Assembly (NCBI RefSeq): GCF_902362185.1
Contig: NC_044503.1
Location: 27,390,984 to 27,454,983 of the forward strand
Direction: 5' to 3'
DNA from: Chanos chanos
Lineage: Eukaryota > Chordata > Actinopteri > Gonorynchiformes > Chanidae
Length of the DNA: 64,000 nt
Of this stretch, positions 14,212-32,707 are shown one piece after another. The notes under the pieces were generated by a model. That model was not told where the DNA came from. It was given only the letters and a program-made list of their open reading frames with translations, and did not search any database. The translations under genes and the position numbers were made by a program. The first letter of the stretch is position 1, and every line of letters begins with the position of its first letter.

Positions 14212-15480
14212 CAGTGTACACAGTTAATTGGAAACACATTTATTGGAAATTCATCATTGTGATGGGAAGACATTGTCCTTTGTTTAATCATTTATTGTGG
14301 AAAAATGATCTCCCAAGTAAGATATGTAAGATATCCTTGACATTCACTGTAACAGAAAGGTCCTGTCAAAGGACCTATGAGAAAAGGCAGCCGAACTTTA
14401 TAAATCAGACAAAGGATATATAAAGATATCCAAAGATTTGAAAATGCCAATAAGTCGTGTTCAAACTCTGGCAAAGAAGTGCAAAATTGGGGATTCTGTT
14501 GATACCAAGCCACGGTCAGGTAGACCAACAAAATATTTCAGCCACAACTGCCAGGAAACTTGGTTGGAAGGCAAAAAGCTTCAACAAGCAACTTCTGCTG
14601 AACTACAGGCTTCTCTGGAAAAAAAAAAGTGTTGTGGCTGTTTCAAGGTGCACAATAAGGAGGTACTTGAACAAAAATGGGCTGCAGTCGAGTTGCCAGA
14701 AAAAAAGCCATTAATGCGCCAACGCCACAAAACAGCCTGCTTACAGTATGCTAAACAGCACCAAGACAAGCCTGAAAACTTCTGAAACAAAGTCCTTTGG
14801 AGAGCAAAGTTGAACCTTATGGCCACAACCATTATCGCTATGTTTGGAGAGGAGTCAACAAAGCCTCTGACGAAAAAGACACCATAGCTACTGTGAAGCA
14901 TGGAAGTGGATCTCTGATGCTTTGGGGGTGTGTGAGCTACAGCGGCACGGAATTCAGTCAAAATGGATGGCAAGATGAATGCAGCATGTTATCAGAAAAT
15001 ATTGGGGGCCACTTTGCATTCATCAGCCCGGAAGCATGCACTTCGACTTTCCAACATGACAGTGATCCAAAGCACAAGGCCAAGTTCAGTGGCTACAGCC
15101 CAAAAAAATGGAAGGTTCTGGAGTGGCCATCACGGTCTCTTGACCTCAATGTCACTGAGCCACTTTGGGGTGAATTTAAGGGACCTGGAGGCTTTTTGCC
15201 AAGAAAAATGGGCAGCTTTACCAGCTGAGGAAATAAAGGGCCTCATCCACAATTATCACAAAGGGCTTCAAGCCATCGTTGATGCTTCATTTTCATACTT
15301 TACTTTATTGCTATGCTTCATTTAATGATTGTGCTATTCTGTGATGCCTTATAGTTTAATTTGAATCCCATTAAAGATGAAAGAAATGTGTTTTGCCTGA
15401 TCACTCATGTTTTCTTCAAAGAATGGTACACATCTTACAGATTCCGGCCGGGTATGTAAACTTATGAAGAGAACTGTGTA
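14212..15480 (+). mobile_element. Dead Tc1-like transposon, unit 2
   Basis: Same relic as unit 1, with the same stop and deletion at the first catalytic Asp (about 14780-14815). It has its own variant near 14565 (GGTTGGAAGGC) and an extra A in the A-run near 14625, both shared with unit 3 only. The 3' terminus is at about 15452-15480. Confidence 0.85.
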
Positions 15481-15787
15481 TATACATTTACCGGGTGTTG
15501 CCTGGTAAAAAAGAATCCCTGTGTGTACTTCAGTATGGGAAACCCTCTCAAAGAACTCCATAAAATGAAAACTTTTAATCAGATGGGAATGCTTGGGCTT
15601 GATGAGGTTTTCTGCAGCACGTGTAGAGAAACTATTTGAGTGCACAACATTGATTAAAGAGATTTAGTCAGTCTGGCTACAGTGAATAAAAAGGAAGCTT
15701 CAAAGATTTGAATGCATAATTTTATTGAGTCAGAAAGATGTTATTGACTTATATGCATTGTAAGGTATCTGTGAGTAAGGCCAGGAT

Positions 15788-17323
<1,536 letters not shown>

Positions 17324-17521
17324 GTCCGTGGACGTTTTGGATCCTGAGCACTGAAATGTGACCTAAGCCTTTCTTTTATACCTTTTTGACATATCAGGAA
17401 CTTTATCTATCAATAAATTTGATGATTAATTATTAAGCTTACTTGGGAACACACAGATGGCCATGAAAGCCCACGCACTGGAGGATATATATATCATTAA
17501 GAATAACAGAGTGTACCAAAT

Positions 17522-17672
17522 GTAGTAGTAATAGTAGTAGTAATACTACTATAATACTAGTACTACTACTACTACTACAGCTAATAATAATAATAACACT
17601 ACTACAATTACTACTTCTACTACAACTACTCCTGCTACTACTACTGCTACTACTATAACTATTACTAGTAAT
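17522..17672. repeat. GTA/TAC triplet repeat, unit 3
   Basis: Triplet tract upstream of trypsin 3, same structure as in unit 2. Confidence 0.9.
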
Positions 17673-18233
17673 CCCAAAATTTGGGAAGCGGCACAGGACA
17701 TAATATGTGATATGGGGTGTGCTGAAGAGTTGGACTGTTCACAAACTCCAGATTGTAATTAACTTCAATAATATTATCAAAAACATATTTTTGTGAAATA
17801 TTTCTTTCATGAAATGTCTTGTGCTGATTATAAGGTGAAACTTTAGCGGAACTAAATGTGATGCTTTTTACTAGGTTAGTTTATTCCATTGTAACATCAT
17901 TCCCTTACTTGTGTGGCTCTCATATTTAAAATAAATATGCACATATGTATAGTTCCAACACAATCACTTGAGAACTGTCTTCACATATTTCAGTTTACAA
18001 CTCAACCAAAAAACATTGTAATTCCATGGAAACAGACATTTTCTTATCTTTTGTGTGTTTTAGACCACTCATCTGTTACAGTGACAAAAATGCTACATGG
18101 AAAATAAAACTTACCCATGTACTTACATCTGGTATGTTCCCAAAAGATCTCTCAAAGACCTGGCTTGTGTGAGAGAAGACATCCGGTAGCAGAAAGTTGT
18201 GGATGCCTTTGTTGGCTTTGTGTCTTTAGCAAC

Positions 18234-19502
18234 CAATGTACACAGTTAATTGGAAACACATTTATTGGAAATTCATCATTGTGATGGGAAGACATTGTCC
18301 TTTGTTTAATCATTTATTGTGGAAAAATGATCTCCCAAGTAAGATATGTAAGATATCCTTGACATTCACTGTAACAGAAAGGTCCTGTCAAAGGACCTAT
18401 GAGAAAAGGCAGCCGAACTTTATAAATCAGACAAAGGATATATAAAGATATCCAAAGATTTGAAAATGCCAATAAGTCGTGTTCAAACTCTGGCAAAGAA
18501 GTGCAAAATTGGGGATTCTGTTGATACCAAGCCACGGTCAGGTAGACCAACAAAATATTTCAGCCACAACTGCCAGGAAACTTGGTTGGAAGGCAAAAAG
18601 CTTCAACAAGCAACTTCTGCTGAACTACAGGCTTCTCTGGAAAAAAAAAAGTGTTGTGGCTGTTTCAAGGTGCACAATAAGGAGGTACTTGAACAAAAAT
18701 GGGCTGCAGTCGAGTTGCCAGAAAAAAAGCCATTAATGCGCCAACGCCACAAAACAGCCTGCTTACAGTATGCTAAACAGCACCAAGACAAGCCTGAAAA
18801 CTTCTGAAACAAAGTCCTTTGGAGAGCAAAGTTGAACCTTATGGCCACAACCATTATCGCTATGTTTGGAGAGGAGTCAACAAAGCCTCTGACGAAAAAG
18901 ACACCATAGCTACTGTGAAGCATGGAAGTGGATCTCTGATGCTTTGGGGGTGTGTGAGCTACAGCGGCACGGAATTCAGTCAAAATGGATGGCAAGATGA
19001 ATGCAGCATGTTATCAGAAAATATTGGGGGCCACTTTGCATTCATCAGCCCGGAAGCATGCACTTCGACTTTCCAACATGACAGTGATCCAAAGCACAAG
19101 GCCAAGTTCAGTGGCTACAGCCCAAAAAAATGGAAGGTTCTGGAGTGGCCATCACGGTCTCTTGACCTCAATGTCACTGAGCCACTTTGGGGTGAATTTA
19201 AGGGACCTGGAGGCTTTTTGCCAAGAAAAATGGGCAGCTTTACCAGCTGAGGAAATAAAGGGCCTCATCCACAATTATCACAAAGGGCTTCAAGCCATCG
19301 TTGATGCTTCATTTTCATACTTTACTTTATTGCTATGCTTCATTTAATGATTGTGCTATTCTGTGATGCCTTATAGTTTAATTTGAATCCCATTAAAGAT
19401 GAAAGAAATGTGTTTTGCCTGATCACTCATGTTTTCTTCAAAGAATGGTACACATCTTACAGATTCCGGCCGGGTATGTAAACTTATGAAGAGAACTGTG
19501 TA
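18234..19502 (+). mobile_element. Dead Tc1-like transposon, unit 3
   Basis: Transposase frames are identical in translation to unit 2, including the broken first-Asp region. The 3' terminus ends in CTGTG-TA at about 19502. It travelled with its trypsin as part of the tandem unit. Confidence 0.85.
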
Positions 19503-19809
19503 TATACATTTACCGGGTGTTGCCTGGTAAAAAAGAATCCCTGTGTGTACTTCAGTATGGGAAACCCTCTCAAAGAACTCCATAAAATGAAAACTTTTAA
19601 TCAGATGGGAATGCTTGGGCTTGATGAGGTTTTCTGCAGCACGTGTAGAGAAACTATTTGAGTGCACAACATTGATTAAAGAGATTTAGTCAGTCTGGCT
19701 ACAGTGAATAAAAAGGAAGCTTCAAAGATTTGAATGCATAATTTTATTGAGTCAGAAAGATGTTATTGACTTATATGCATTGTAAGGTATCTGTGAGTAA
19801 GGCCAGGAT

Positions 19810-21345
<1,536 letters not shown>

Positions 21346-21543
21346 GTCCGTGGACGTTTTGGATCCTGAGCACTGAAATGTGACCTAAGCCTTTCTTTTA
21401 TACCTTTTTGACATATCAGGAACTTTATCTATCAATAAATTTGATGATTAATTATTAAGCTTACTTGGGAACACACAGATGGCCATGAAAGCCCACGCAC
21501 TGGAGGATATATATATCATTAAGAATAACAGAGTGTACCAAAT

Positions 21544-21697
21544 GTAGTAGTAATAGTAGTAGTAATACTACTATAATACTAGTACTACTACTACTACAGC
21601 TAATAATAATAATAACACTACTACAATTACTACTTCTACTACAACTTCTCCTGCTACTACTACTACTACTGCTACTACTATAACTACTACTAGTAAT
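21544..21697. repeat. GTA/TAC triplet repeat, unit 4
   Basis: Triplet tract with an expanded CTACTACTACTACTACT run near 21652, shared with unit 5. Confidence 0.9.
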
Positions 21698-22263
21698 CCC
21701 AAACATTTGGGAAGCGGCACAGGACATAATATGTGATATGGGGTGTGCTGAAGAGTTGGACTGTTCACAAACTCCAGATTGTAATTAACTTCAATAATAT
21801 TATCAAAAACATATTTTTGTGAAATATTTCTTTCATGAAATGTCTTGAGCTGATTATAAGGTGAAACTTTAGTGGAACTAAATGTGATGCTTTTTACTAG
21901 GTTAGTTTATTCCATTGTAACATCATTCCCTTACTTGTGTGGCTCTCATATTTAAAATAAATATGCACATATGTATAGTTCCAACACAATCACTTGAGAA
22001 CTGTCTTCACATATTTCAGTTTACGACTCAACCACAAAACATTGTAATTCCATGGAAACAGACATTTTCTTATCTTTTGTGTGTTTTAGACCACTCATCT
22101 GTTACAGTGACAAAAATGCTACATGGAAAATAAAACTTACCCATGTACTTACATCTGGTATGTTCCCAAAAGATCTCTCAAAGACCTGGCTTGTGTGAGA
22201 GAAGACATCCGGTAGCAGAAAGTTGTGGATGCCTTTGTTGGCTTTGTGTCTTTAGCAACCAGT

Positions 22264-23531
22264 GTACACAGTTAAAATTGGAAACACATTTATTGGAAAT
22301 CCACCATCGTGATGGGAAGACATTGTCCTATGTTTAATCATTTATTGTGGAAAAATGATCTCCCAAGTAAGATATTTAAGATATCCTTGACATTCACTGT
22401 AACAGAAAGGTCCTGTCAAAGGACCTATGAGAAAAGGCAGCCGAACTTTATAAATCAGACAAAGGATATATAAAGATATCCAAAGATTTGAAAATGCCAA
22501 TCAGTTGTGTTCAAACTCTGGCAAAGAAGTGCAGAATTGGGGATTCTGTTGATACCAAGCCACAGTCGGGTAGACCAACAAAATATTTCAGCCACAACTG
22601 CCAGGAAACTTGGTCAGGATGCACAGCAAACTCAACAAGCAACTTCTGCTGAACTACAGGCTTCTCTGGGAAAAAAAAGTGTTGTGGCTGTTTCAAGGTG
22701 CACAATAAGGAGGTACTTGAACAAAAATGGGCTGCAGTCGAGTTGCCAGAAAAAAAGCCATTAATTCGCCAACGCCACAAAACAGCCTGCTTACAGTATG
22801 CTAAACAGCACCTAGACAAGCCTGAAAACTTCTGAAACAAAGTCCTTTGGAGAGCAAAGTTGAACCTTATGGCCACAACCATTATCGCTATGTTTGGAGA
22901 GGAGTCAACAAAGCCTCTGACGAAAAAGACACCATAGCTACTGTGAAGCATGGAAGTGGATCTCTGATGCTTTGGGGGTGTGTGAGCTACAGCGGCACGG
23001 AATTCAGTCAAAATGGATGGCAAGATGAATGCAGCATGTTATCAGAAAATATTGGGGGCCACTTTGCATTCATCAGCCCGGAAGCATGCACTTCGACTTT
23101 CCAACATGACAGTGATCCAAAGCACAAGGCCAAGTTCAGTGGCTACAGCCCAAAAAAATGGAAGGTTCTGGAGTGGCCATCACAGTCTCTTGACCTCAAT
23201 GTCACTGAGCCACTTTGGGGTGAATTTAAGGGACCTGGAGGCTTTTTGCCAAGAAAAATGGGCAGCTTTACCAGCTGAGGAAATAAAGGGCCTCATCCAC
23301 AATTATCACAAAGGGCTTCAAGCCATCGTTGATGCTTCATTTTCATACTTTACTTTATTGCTATGCTTCATTTAATGATTGTGCTATTCTGTGATGCCTT
23401 ATAGTTTAATTTGAATCCCATTAAAGATGAAAGAAATGTGTTTTTGCCTGATCACTCATGTTTTCTTCAAAGAATGGTACACATCTTACAGATTCTGCCC
23501 GGGTATGTAAACTTATGAAGAGAACTGTGTG
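22264..23531 (+). mobile_element. Dead Tc1-like transposon, unit 4
   Basis: Carries GGTCAGGATGCACAGCAAAC near 22612-22633, closer to the usual Tc1 sequence than units 1-3. It shares the stop and lost first-Asp region with all units and a 2-bp loss near 22735 with units 1, 2, 3 and 5. Confidence 0.85.
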
Positions 23532-23838
23532 TATACATTTACCGGGTGTTGCCTGGTAAAAAAGAATCCCTGTGTGTACTTCAGTATGGGAAACCCTCTC
23601 AAAGAACTCCATAAAATGAAAACTTTTAATCAGATGGGAATGCTTGGGCTTGATGAGGTTTTCTGCAGCACGTGTAGAAAAACTATTTGAGTGCACAACA
23701 TTGATTAAAGAGATTTAGTCAGTCTGGCTACAGTGAATAAAAAGGAAGCTTCAAAGACTTGAATGCATAATTTTATTGAGTCAGAAAGATGTTATTGACT
23801 TATATGCATTGTAAGGTATCTGTGAGTAAGGCCAGGAT

Positions 23839-25370
<1,532 letters not shown>

Positions 25371-25568
25371 GTCCGTGGACGTTTTGGATCCTGAGCACTG
25401 AAATGTGACCTAAGCCTTTCTTTTATACCTTTTTGACATATCAGGAACTTTATCTATCAATAAATTTGATGATTAATTATTAAGCTTACTTGGGAACACA
25501 CAGATGGCCATGAAAGCCCACGCACTGGAGGATATATATATCATTAAGAATAACAGAGTGTACCAAAT

Positions 25569-25722
25569 GTAGTAGTAATAGTAGTAGTAATACTACTATA
25601 ATACTAGTACTACTACTACTACAGCTAATAATAATAATAACACTACTACAATTACTACTTCTACTACAACTACTCCTGCTACTACTACTACTACTGCTAC
25701 TACTATAACTACTACTAGTAAT
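25569..25722. repeat. GTA/TAC triplet repeat, unit 5
   Basis: Triplet tract of the longer type, as in unit 4. Confidence 0.9.
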
Positions 25723-26287
25723 CCCAAACATTTGGGAAGCGGCACAGGAGATAATATGTGATATGGGGTGTGCTGAAGAGTTGGACTGTTCACAAACTCC
25801 AGATTGTAATTAACTTCAATAATATTATCAAAAACATATTTTTGTGAAATATTTCTTTCATGAAATGTCTTGTGCTGATTATAAGGTGAAACTTTAGTGG
25901 AACTAAATGTGATGCTTTTTACTAGGTTAGTTTATTCCATTGTAACATCATTCCCTTACTTGTGTGGCTCTCATATTTAAAATAAATATGCACATATGTA
26001 TAGTTCCAACACAATCACTTGAGAACTGTCTTCACATACTTCAGTTTATGACTCAACCACAAAACATTGTAATTCCATGGAAACAGACATTTTCTTATCT
26101 TTTGTGTGTTTTAGACCACTCATCTGTTACAGTGACAAAAATGCTACATGGAAAATAAAACTTACCCATGTACTTACATCTGGTATGTTCCCAAAAGATC
26201 TCTCAAAGACCTGGCTTGTGTGAGAGAAGACATCCGGTAGCAGAAAGTTGTGGATGCCTTTGTTGGCTTTGTGTCTTTAGCAACCAA

Positions 26288-27557
26288 TGTCCACAGTTAA
26301 AATTGGAAACGCATTTATTGGAAATCCACCATCGTGATGGGAAGACATTGTCCTATGTTTAATCATTTATTGTGGAAAAATGATCTCCCAAGTAAGATAT
26401 GTAAGATATCCTTGACATTCACTGTAACAGAAAGGTCCTGTCAAAGGACCTACGAGAAAAGGCAGCCGAACTTTATAAATCAGACAAAGGATATATAAAG
26501 ATATCCAAAGATTTGAAAATGCCAATCAGTCGTGTTCAAACTCTGGCAAAGAAGTGCAAAATTGGGGGGTTCTGTTGATACCAAGCCACGGTCAGGTAGA
26601 CCAACAAAATATTTCAGCCACAACTGCCAGGAAACTTGGTCAGGATGCACAGCAAACTCAACAAGCAACTTCTGCTGAACTACAGGCTTCTCTGGGAAAA
26701 AAAAGTGTTGTGGCTGTTTCAAGGTGCACAATAAGGAGGTACTTGAACAAAAATGGGCTGCAGTCGAGTTGCCAGAAAAAAAGCCATTAATGCGCCAACG
26801 CCACAAAACAGCCTGCTTACAGTATGCTAAACAGCACCTAGACAAGCCTGAAAACTTCTGAAACAAAGTCCTTTGGAGAGCAAAGTTGAACCTTATGGCC
26901 ACAACCATTATCGCTATGTTTGGAGAGGAGTCAACAAAGCCTCTGACGAAAAAGACACCATAGCTACTGTGAAGCATGGAAGTGGATCTCTGATGCTTTG
27001 GGGGTGTGTGAGCTACAGCGGCACGGAATTCAGTCAAAATGGATGGCAAGATGAATGCAGCATGTTATCAGAAAATATTGGGGGCCACTTTGCATTCATC
27101 AGTCCGGAAGCATGCACTTCGACTTTCCAACATGACAGTGATCCAAAGCACAAGGCCAAGTTCAGTGGCTACAGCCCAAAAAAATGGAAGGTTCTGGAGT
27201 GGCCATCACAGTCTCTTGACCTCAATGTCACTGCGCCACTTTGGGGTGAATTTAAGGGACCTGGAGGCTTTTTGCCAAGAAAAATGGGCAGCTTTACCAG
27301 CTGAGGAAATAAAGGGCCTCATCCACAATTATCACAAAGGGCTTCAAGCCATCGTTGATGCTTCATTTTCATACTTTACTTTATTGCTATGCTTCATTTA
27401 ATGATTGTGCTATTCTGTGATGCCTTATAGTTTAATTTGAATCCCATTAAAAATGAAAGAAATGTGTTTTGCCTGATCACTCATGTTTTCTTCAAAGAAT
27501 GGTACACATCTTACAGATTCTGCCCGGGTATGTAAACTTATGAAGAGAACTGTGTAT
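26288..27557 (+). mobile_element. Dead Tc1-like transposon, unit 5
   Basis: Same relic, with a GGGGGG run near 26564-26569 shared with unit 6 and GGTCAGGATGCACAGC near 26638 shared with units 4 and 6. The first catalytic Asp region is lost as elsewhere. The 3' terminus is at about 27529-27557. Confidence 0.85.
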
Positions 27558-27863
27558 ATACATTTACCGGGGGTTGCCTGGTAAAAAAGAATCCCTGTGT
27601 GTACTTCAGTATGGGAAACCCTCTCAAAGAACTCCATAAAATGAAAACTTTTAATCAGATGGGAATGCTTGGGCTTGATGAGGTTTTCTGCAGCACGTGT
27701 AGAGAAACTATTTGAGTGCACAACATTGATTAAAGAGATTTAGTCAGTCTGGCTACAGTGAATAAAAAGGAAGCTTCAAAGACTTGAATGCATAATTTTA
27801 TTGAGTCAGAAAGATGTTATTGACTTATATGCATTGTAAGGTATCTGTGAGTAAGGCCAGGAT

Positions 27864-29398
<1,535 letters not shown>

Positions 29399-29596
29399 GT
29401 CCGTGGACGTTTTGGATCCTGAGCACTGAAATGTGACCTAAGCCTTTCTTTTATACCTTTTTGACATATCAGGAACTTTATCTATCAATAAATTTGATGA
29501 TTAATTATTAAGCTTACTTGGGAACACACAGATGGCCATGAAAGCCCACGCACTGGAGGATATATATATCATTAAGAATAACAGAGTGTACCAAAT

Positions 29597-29747
29597 GTAG
29601 TAGTAATAGTAGTAGTAATACTACTATAATACTAGTACTACTACTACTACTACAGCTAATAATAATAATAACACTACTACAATTACTACTTCTACTACAA
29701 CTACTCCTGCTACTACTACTGCTACTACTATAACTATTACTAGTAAT
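29597..29747. repeat. GTA/TAC triplet repeat, unit 6
   Basis: Triplet tract upstream of trypsin 6, the shorter form found also in units 1-3. Confidence 0.9.
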
Positions 29748-30309
29748 CCCAAACATTTGGGAAGCGGCACAGGACATAATATGTGATATGGGGTGTGCTG
29801 AAGAGTTGGACTGTTCACAAACTCCAGATTGTAATTAACTTCAATAATATTATCAAAAACATATTTTTGTGAAATATTTCTTTCATGAAATGTCTTGAGC
29901 TGATTATAAGGTGAAACTTTAGCGGAACTAAATGTGATGCTTTTTACTAGGTTAGTTTATTCCATTGTAACATCATTCCCTTACTTGTGTGGCTCTCATA
30001 TTTAAAATAAATATGCACATATGTATAGTTCCAACACAATCAGTTGAGAACTGTCTTCACATATTTCAGTTTACGACTCAACCACGAAACATTGTAATTC
30101 CATGGAAACAGACATTTTCTTATCTTTTGTGTGTTTTAGACCACTCATCTGTTACAGTGACAAAAATGCTACATGGAAAATAAAACTTACCCATGTACTT
30201 ACATCTGGTATGTTCCCAAAAGATCTCTCAAAGACCTGGCTTGTGTGAGAGAAGACATCCGGTAGCAGAAAGTTGTGGATGCCTTTGTTGGCTTTGTGTC
30301 TTTAGCAAC

Positions 30310-31128
30310 CAATGTACACAGTTAATTGGAAACACATTTATTGGAAATTCATCATTGTGATGGGAAGACATTGTCCTTTGTTTAATCATTTATTGTGGAA
30401 AAATGATCTCCCAAGTAAGATATGTAAGATATCCTTGACATTCACTGTAACAGAAAGGTCCTGTCAAAGGACCTACGAGAAAAGGCAGCCGAACTTTATA
30501 AATCAGACAAAGGATATATAAAGATATCCAAAGATTTGAAAATGCCAATCAGTCGTGTTCAAACTCTGGCAAAGAAGTGCAAAATTGGGGGGTTCTGTTG
30601 ATACCAAGCCACGGTCAGGTAGACCAACAAAATATTTCAGCCACAACTGCCAGGAAACTTGGTCAGGATGCACAGCAAACTCAACAAGCAACTTCTGCTG
30701 AACTACAGGCTTCTCTGGGAAAAAAAAGTGTTGTGGCTGTTTCAAGGTGCACAATAAGGAGGTACTTGAACAAAAATGGGCTGCACAGTCGAGTTGCCAG
30801 AAAAAAAGCCATTAATGCGCCAACGCCACAACACAGCCTGCTTACAGTATGCCAAACAGCACCTAGACAAGCCTGAAAACTTCTGAAACAAAGTCCTTTG
30901 GAGGGCAAAGTTGAACCTTCTGGCCACAACCATTATCGCTATGTTTGGAATTCAGGAATTCAGTCAAAATGGATGGCAAGATGAATGCAGCATGTTATCA
31001 GAAAATATTGGGGGCCACTTTGCATTCATCAGTCCGGAAGCATGCACTTCGACTTTCCAACATGACAGTGATCCAAAGCACAAGGCCAAGTGGACCTTTG
31101 GCTACAACCAAAAAAAAATTGAAGTGGC
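30310..31128 (+). mobile_element. Truncated dead Tc1-like transposon, unit 6
   Basis: Same insertion as in the other units but lacking its right third. An internal deletion of roughly 90 bp lies near 30948 (T-T-G-G-A-A-T-T-C junction). It keeps CTGCACAGTCGAG near 30781, where units 1-5 have lost two bases, so this copy branched off before the others. Similarity ends near 31128, which marks the right edge of the array. Confidence 0.85.
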
Positions 31129-31775
31129 TCAGTGACAATAATGTCCGGTCAAAATGTCCTGTAATAACGCTCATACAAAACGTAGCTATAAAGCGGGCTG
31201 TCCCTAAACAGGACATGTGTTTTTGACTGCGAAACAGACTATTAACAGCATTGCAAGCTGCACATTGGACACGTTTTATTTCAAGTCGGCAGCAAAGAAC
31301 TTTCACATGTTACAGGTTACAGATATTTCGTAATACCCTAGATTTTAGCGGCTAATGTTGAGGTTGCTCTATCGTTACTGTTCGTTTTGCTTGATCGTTA
31401 CTGTGCATTAAATAGTCATTTGAGGTCGTTGTCATTCGTTCGTCATTAAATTTGCGTTTGCAACACAGACTGTTATTGAAACGTGACCGGTAAGTTTTCA
31501 AATTTGTCCGGTAAAATAATCTAAAGCAATCTAAAATTTAGAGAGCCAAATTCCTTAAGAGGTCTATTTATCAACTAATCTTTATTCACTGCAATTCCCT
31601 GTCACGCGGGTAAAAAGAAACCGAAAATCAACATGCTCTTCTTATTCATGTAACTTATATCGCTAATTCAATAACAAGCATCCTTATTACATCCCACTGC
31701 GGGGACAAGAAAAGCAATTTCCAACAATGTTGAACTTTGTCAAAACCCAACTCCGAACCTGCAGAGCTCCCATAA
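31129..31775. other. Right flank of array, no gene seen
   Basis: AT-rich single-copy-looking sequence. No recognisable repeat or coding exon. Confidence 0.5.
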
Positions 31776-31945
31776 CGTCATATTTCGGCGACGCAGCACT
31801 GTCTATGTACATGTAAAGGTTTGAGGGAGACAGGCCAGCCTCTACGTTGAAGGCAGAGGTATGAATCATGTCCACTGTTTTTGAGTTCTTCAGATACATG
31901 ACAACGTCTTAAGGTGAGTATGAAACACTTCCTTTAGTGTCTCTT
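31776..31945 (+). repeat. Exon-like segment, right copy; possible 5' UTR exon
   Basis: Close match to 2335-2505. It ends at a conserved AAG|GTGAGT donor near 31912. Its position 0.8 kb before the first coding exon of the Myb/SANT-like gene, on the same strand, makes it a candidate untranslated first exon. This is inference from the splice site and position only. Confidence 0.45.
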
Positions 31946-32620
31946 TGATTTTGGAAAACATTCTCTATGATAAACATGTTTCTGTCCAGCCAGAAGCAGT
32001 TGCTAGTTGTGAGTAGCCCGTGTTGGCTAACGTAATTTATGCGGAGTGCGCATCCATTGCGGATATGGTGCAGAATAACTGCGCATTGCTACGGCAGCTC
32101 TCATTCTGACAGAGTAGATCAAGTCATCACTACTAACCTACTTTTCCCGAAGAACGACCACCGATATTAAGAGAAACTTTTTCATTTTTATTTTCTGTTC
32201 CTTTTCTTTATAGAAGTGTTGGCCCCCTCCTCGTGAATTTATCTGACTTAAACGGGACTGACCTTTCGGAAGTGGCAATAACTAAATATGATGTAACGGA
32301 CTGTTGTTTATGCTTTGCGTGTATTACGATAGCTTGTAACAGCACGTTCACAACACTATCTGTACAGGAGTGTATTTATTAGTAATCTACGTCCTTTATG
32401 CGCAGCTCCTCAAGGTTTTTGAATTTTCTGAATTCTGTAAGGAGATTAAAACAACATAGGATCATGTATGAATATACTGGGGTATCTGAACCGTCAGTCT
32501 ATGTGAGGCAATGCATGTTGTGCTGCCTTAGGGTAGTTTAGTACATGTGTACATGAACATAAATAAGTGGTTACATTAGTGAGGCTTGTCTCAGTTCAGT
32601 GAATCTATCAGTATGTTGTC
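31946..32620. other. Probable first intron or promoter region
   Basis: Holds no repeat or coding frame I recognise. Confidence 0.4.
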
Positions 32621-32704
32621 ATGGAGCAGCATACCAGCCAATCTGCCTCTGTGAATGGCGTTGTGTCTGCCAGTCCGATCAGAAAGTCTGCAAACCAGGC
32701 CTGA
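32621..32704 (+). CDS. Upstream open reading frame, 27 codons
   Basis: ATGG start (A-T-G-G context, no purine at -3) at 32621 and TGA at 32702-32704. Only three bases (TCC) separate it from the ATG of the Myb/SANT-like protein. If the 5' leader includes it, ribosomes must re-initiate or leak past it, so it could tune translation. Peptide function is unknown; it is rich in Ser and Ala. Confidence 0.45.
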   Translation: MEQHTSQSASVNGVVSASPIRKSANQA

Positions 32705-32707
32705 TCC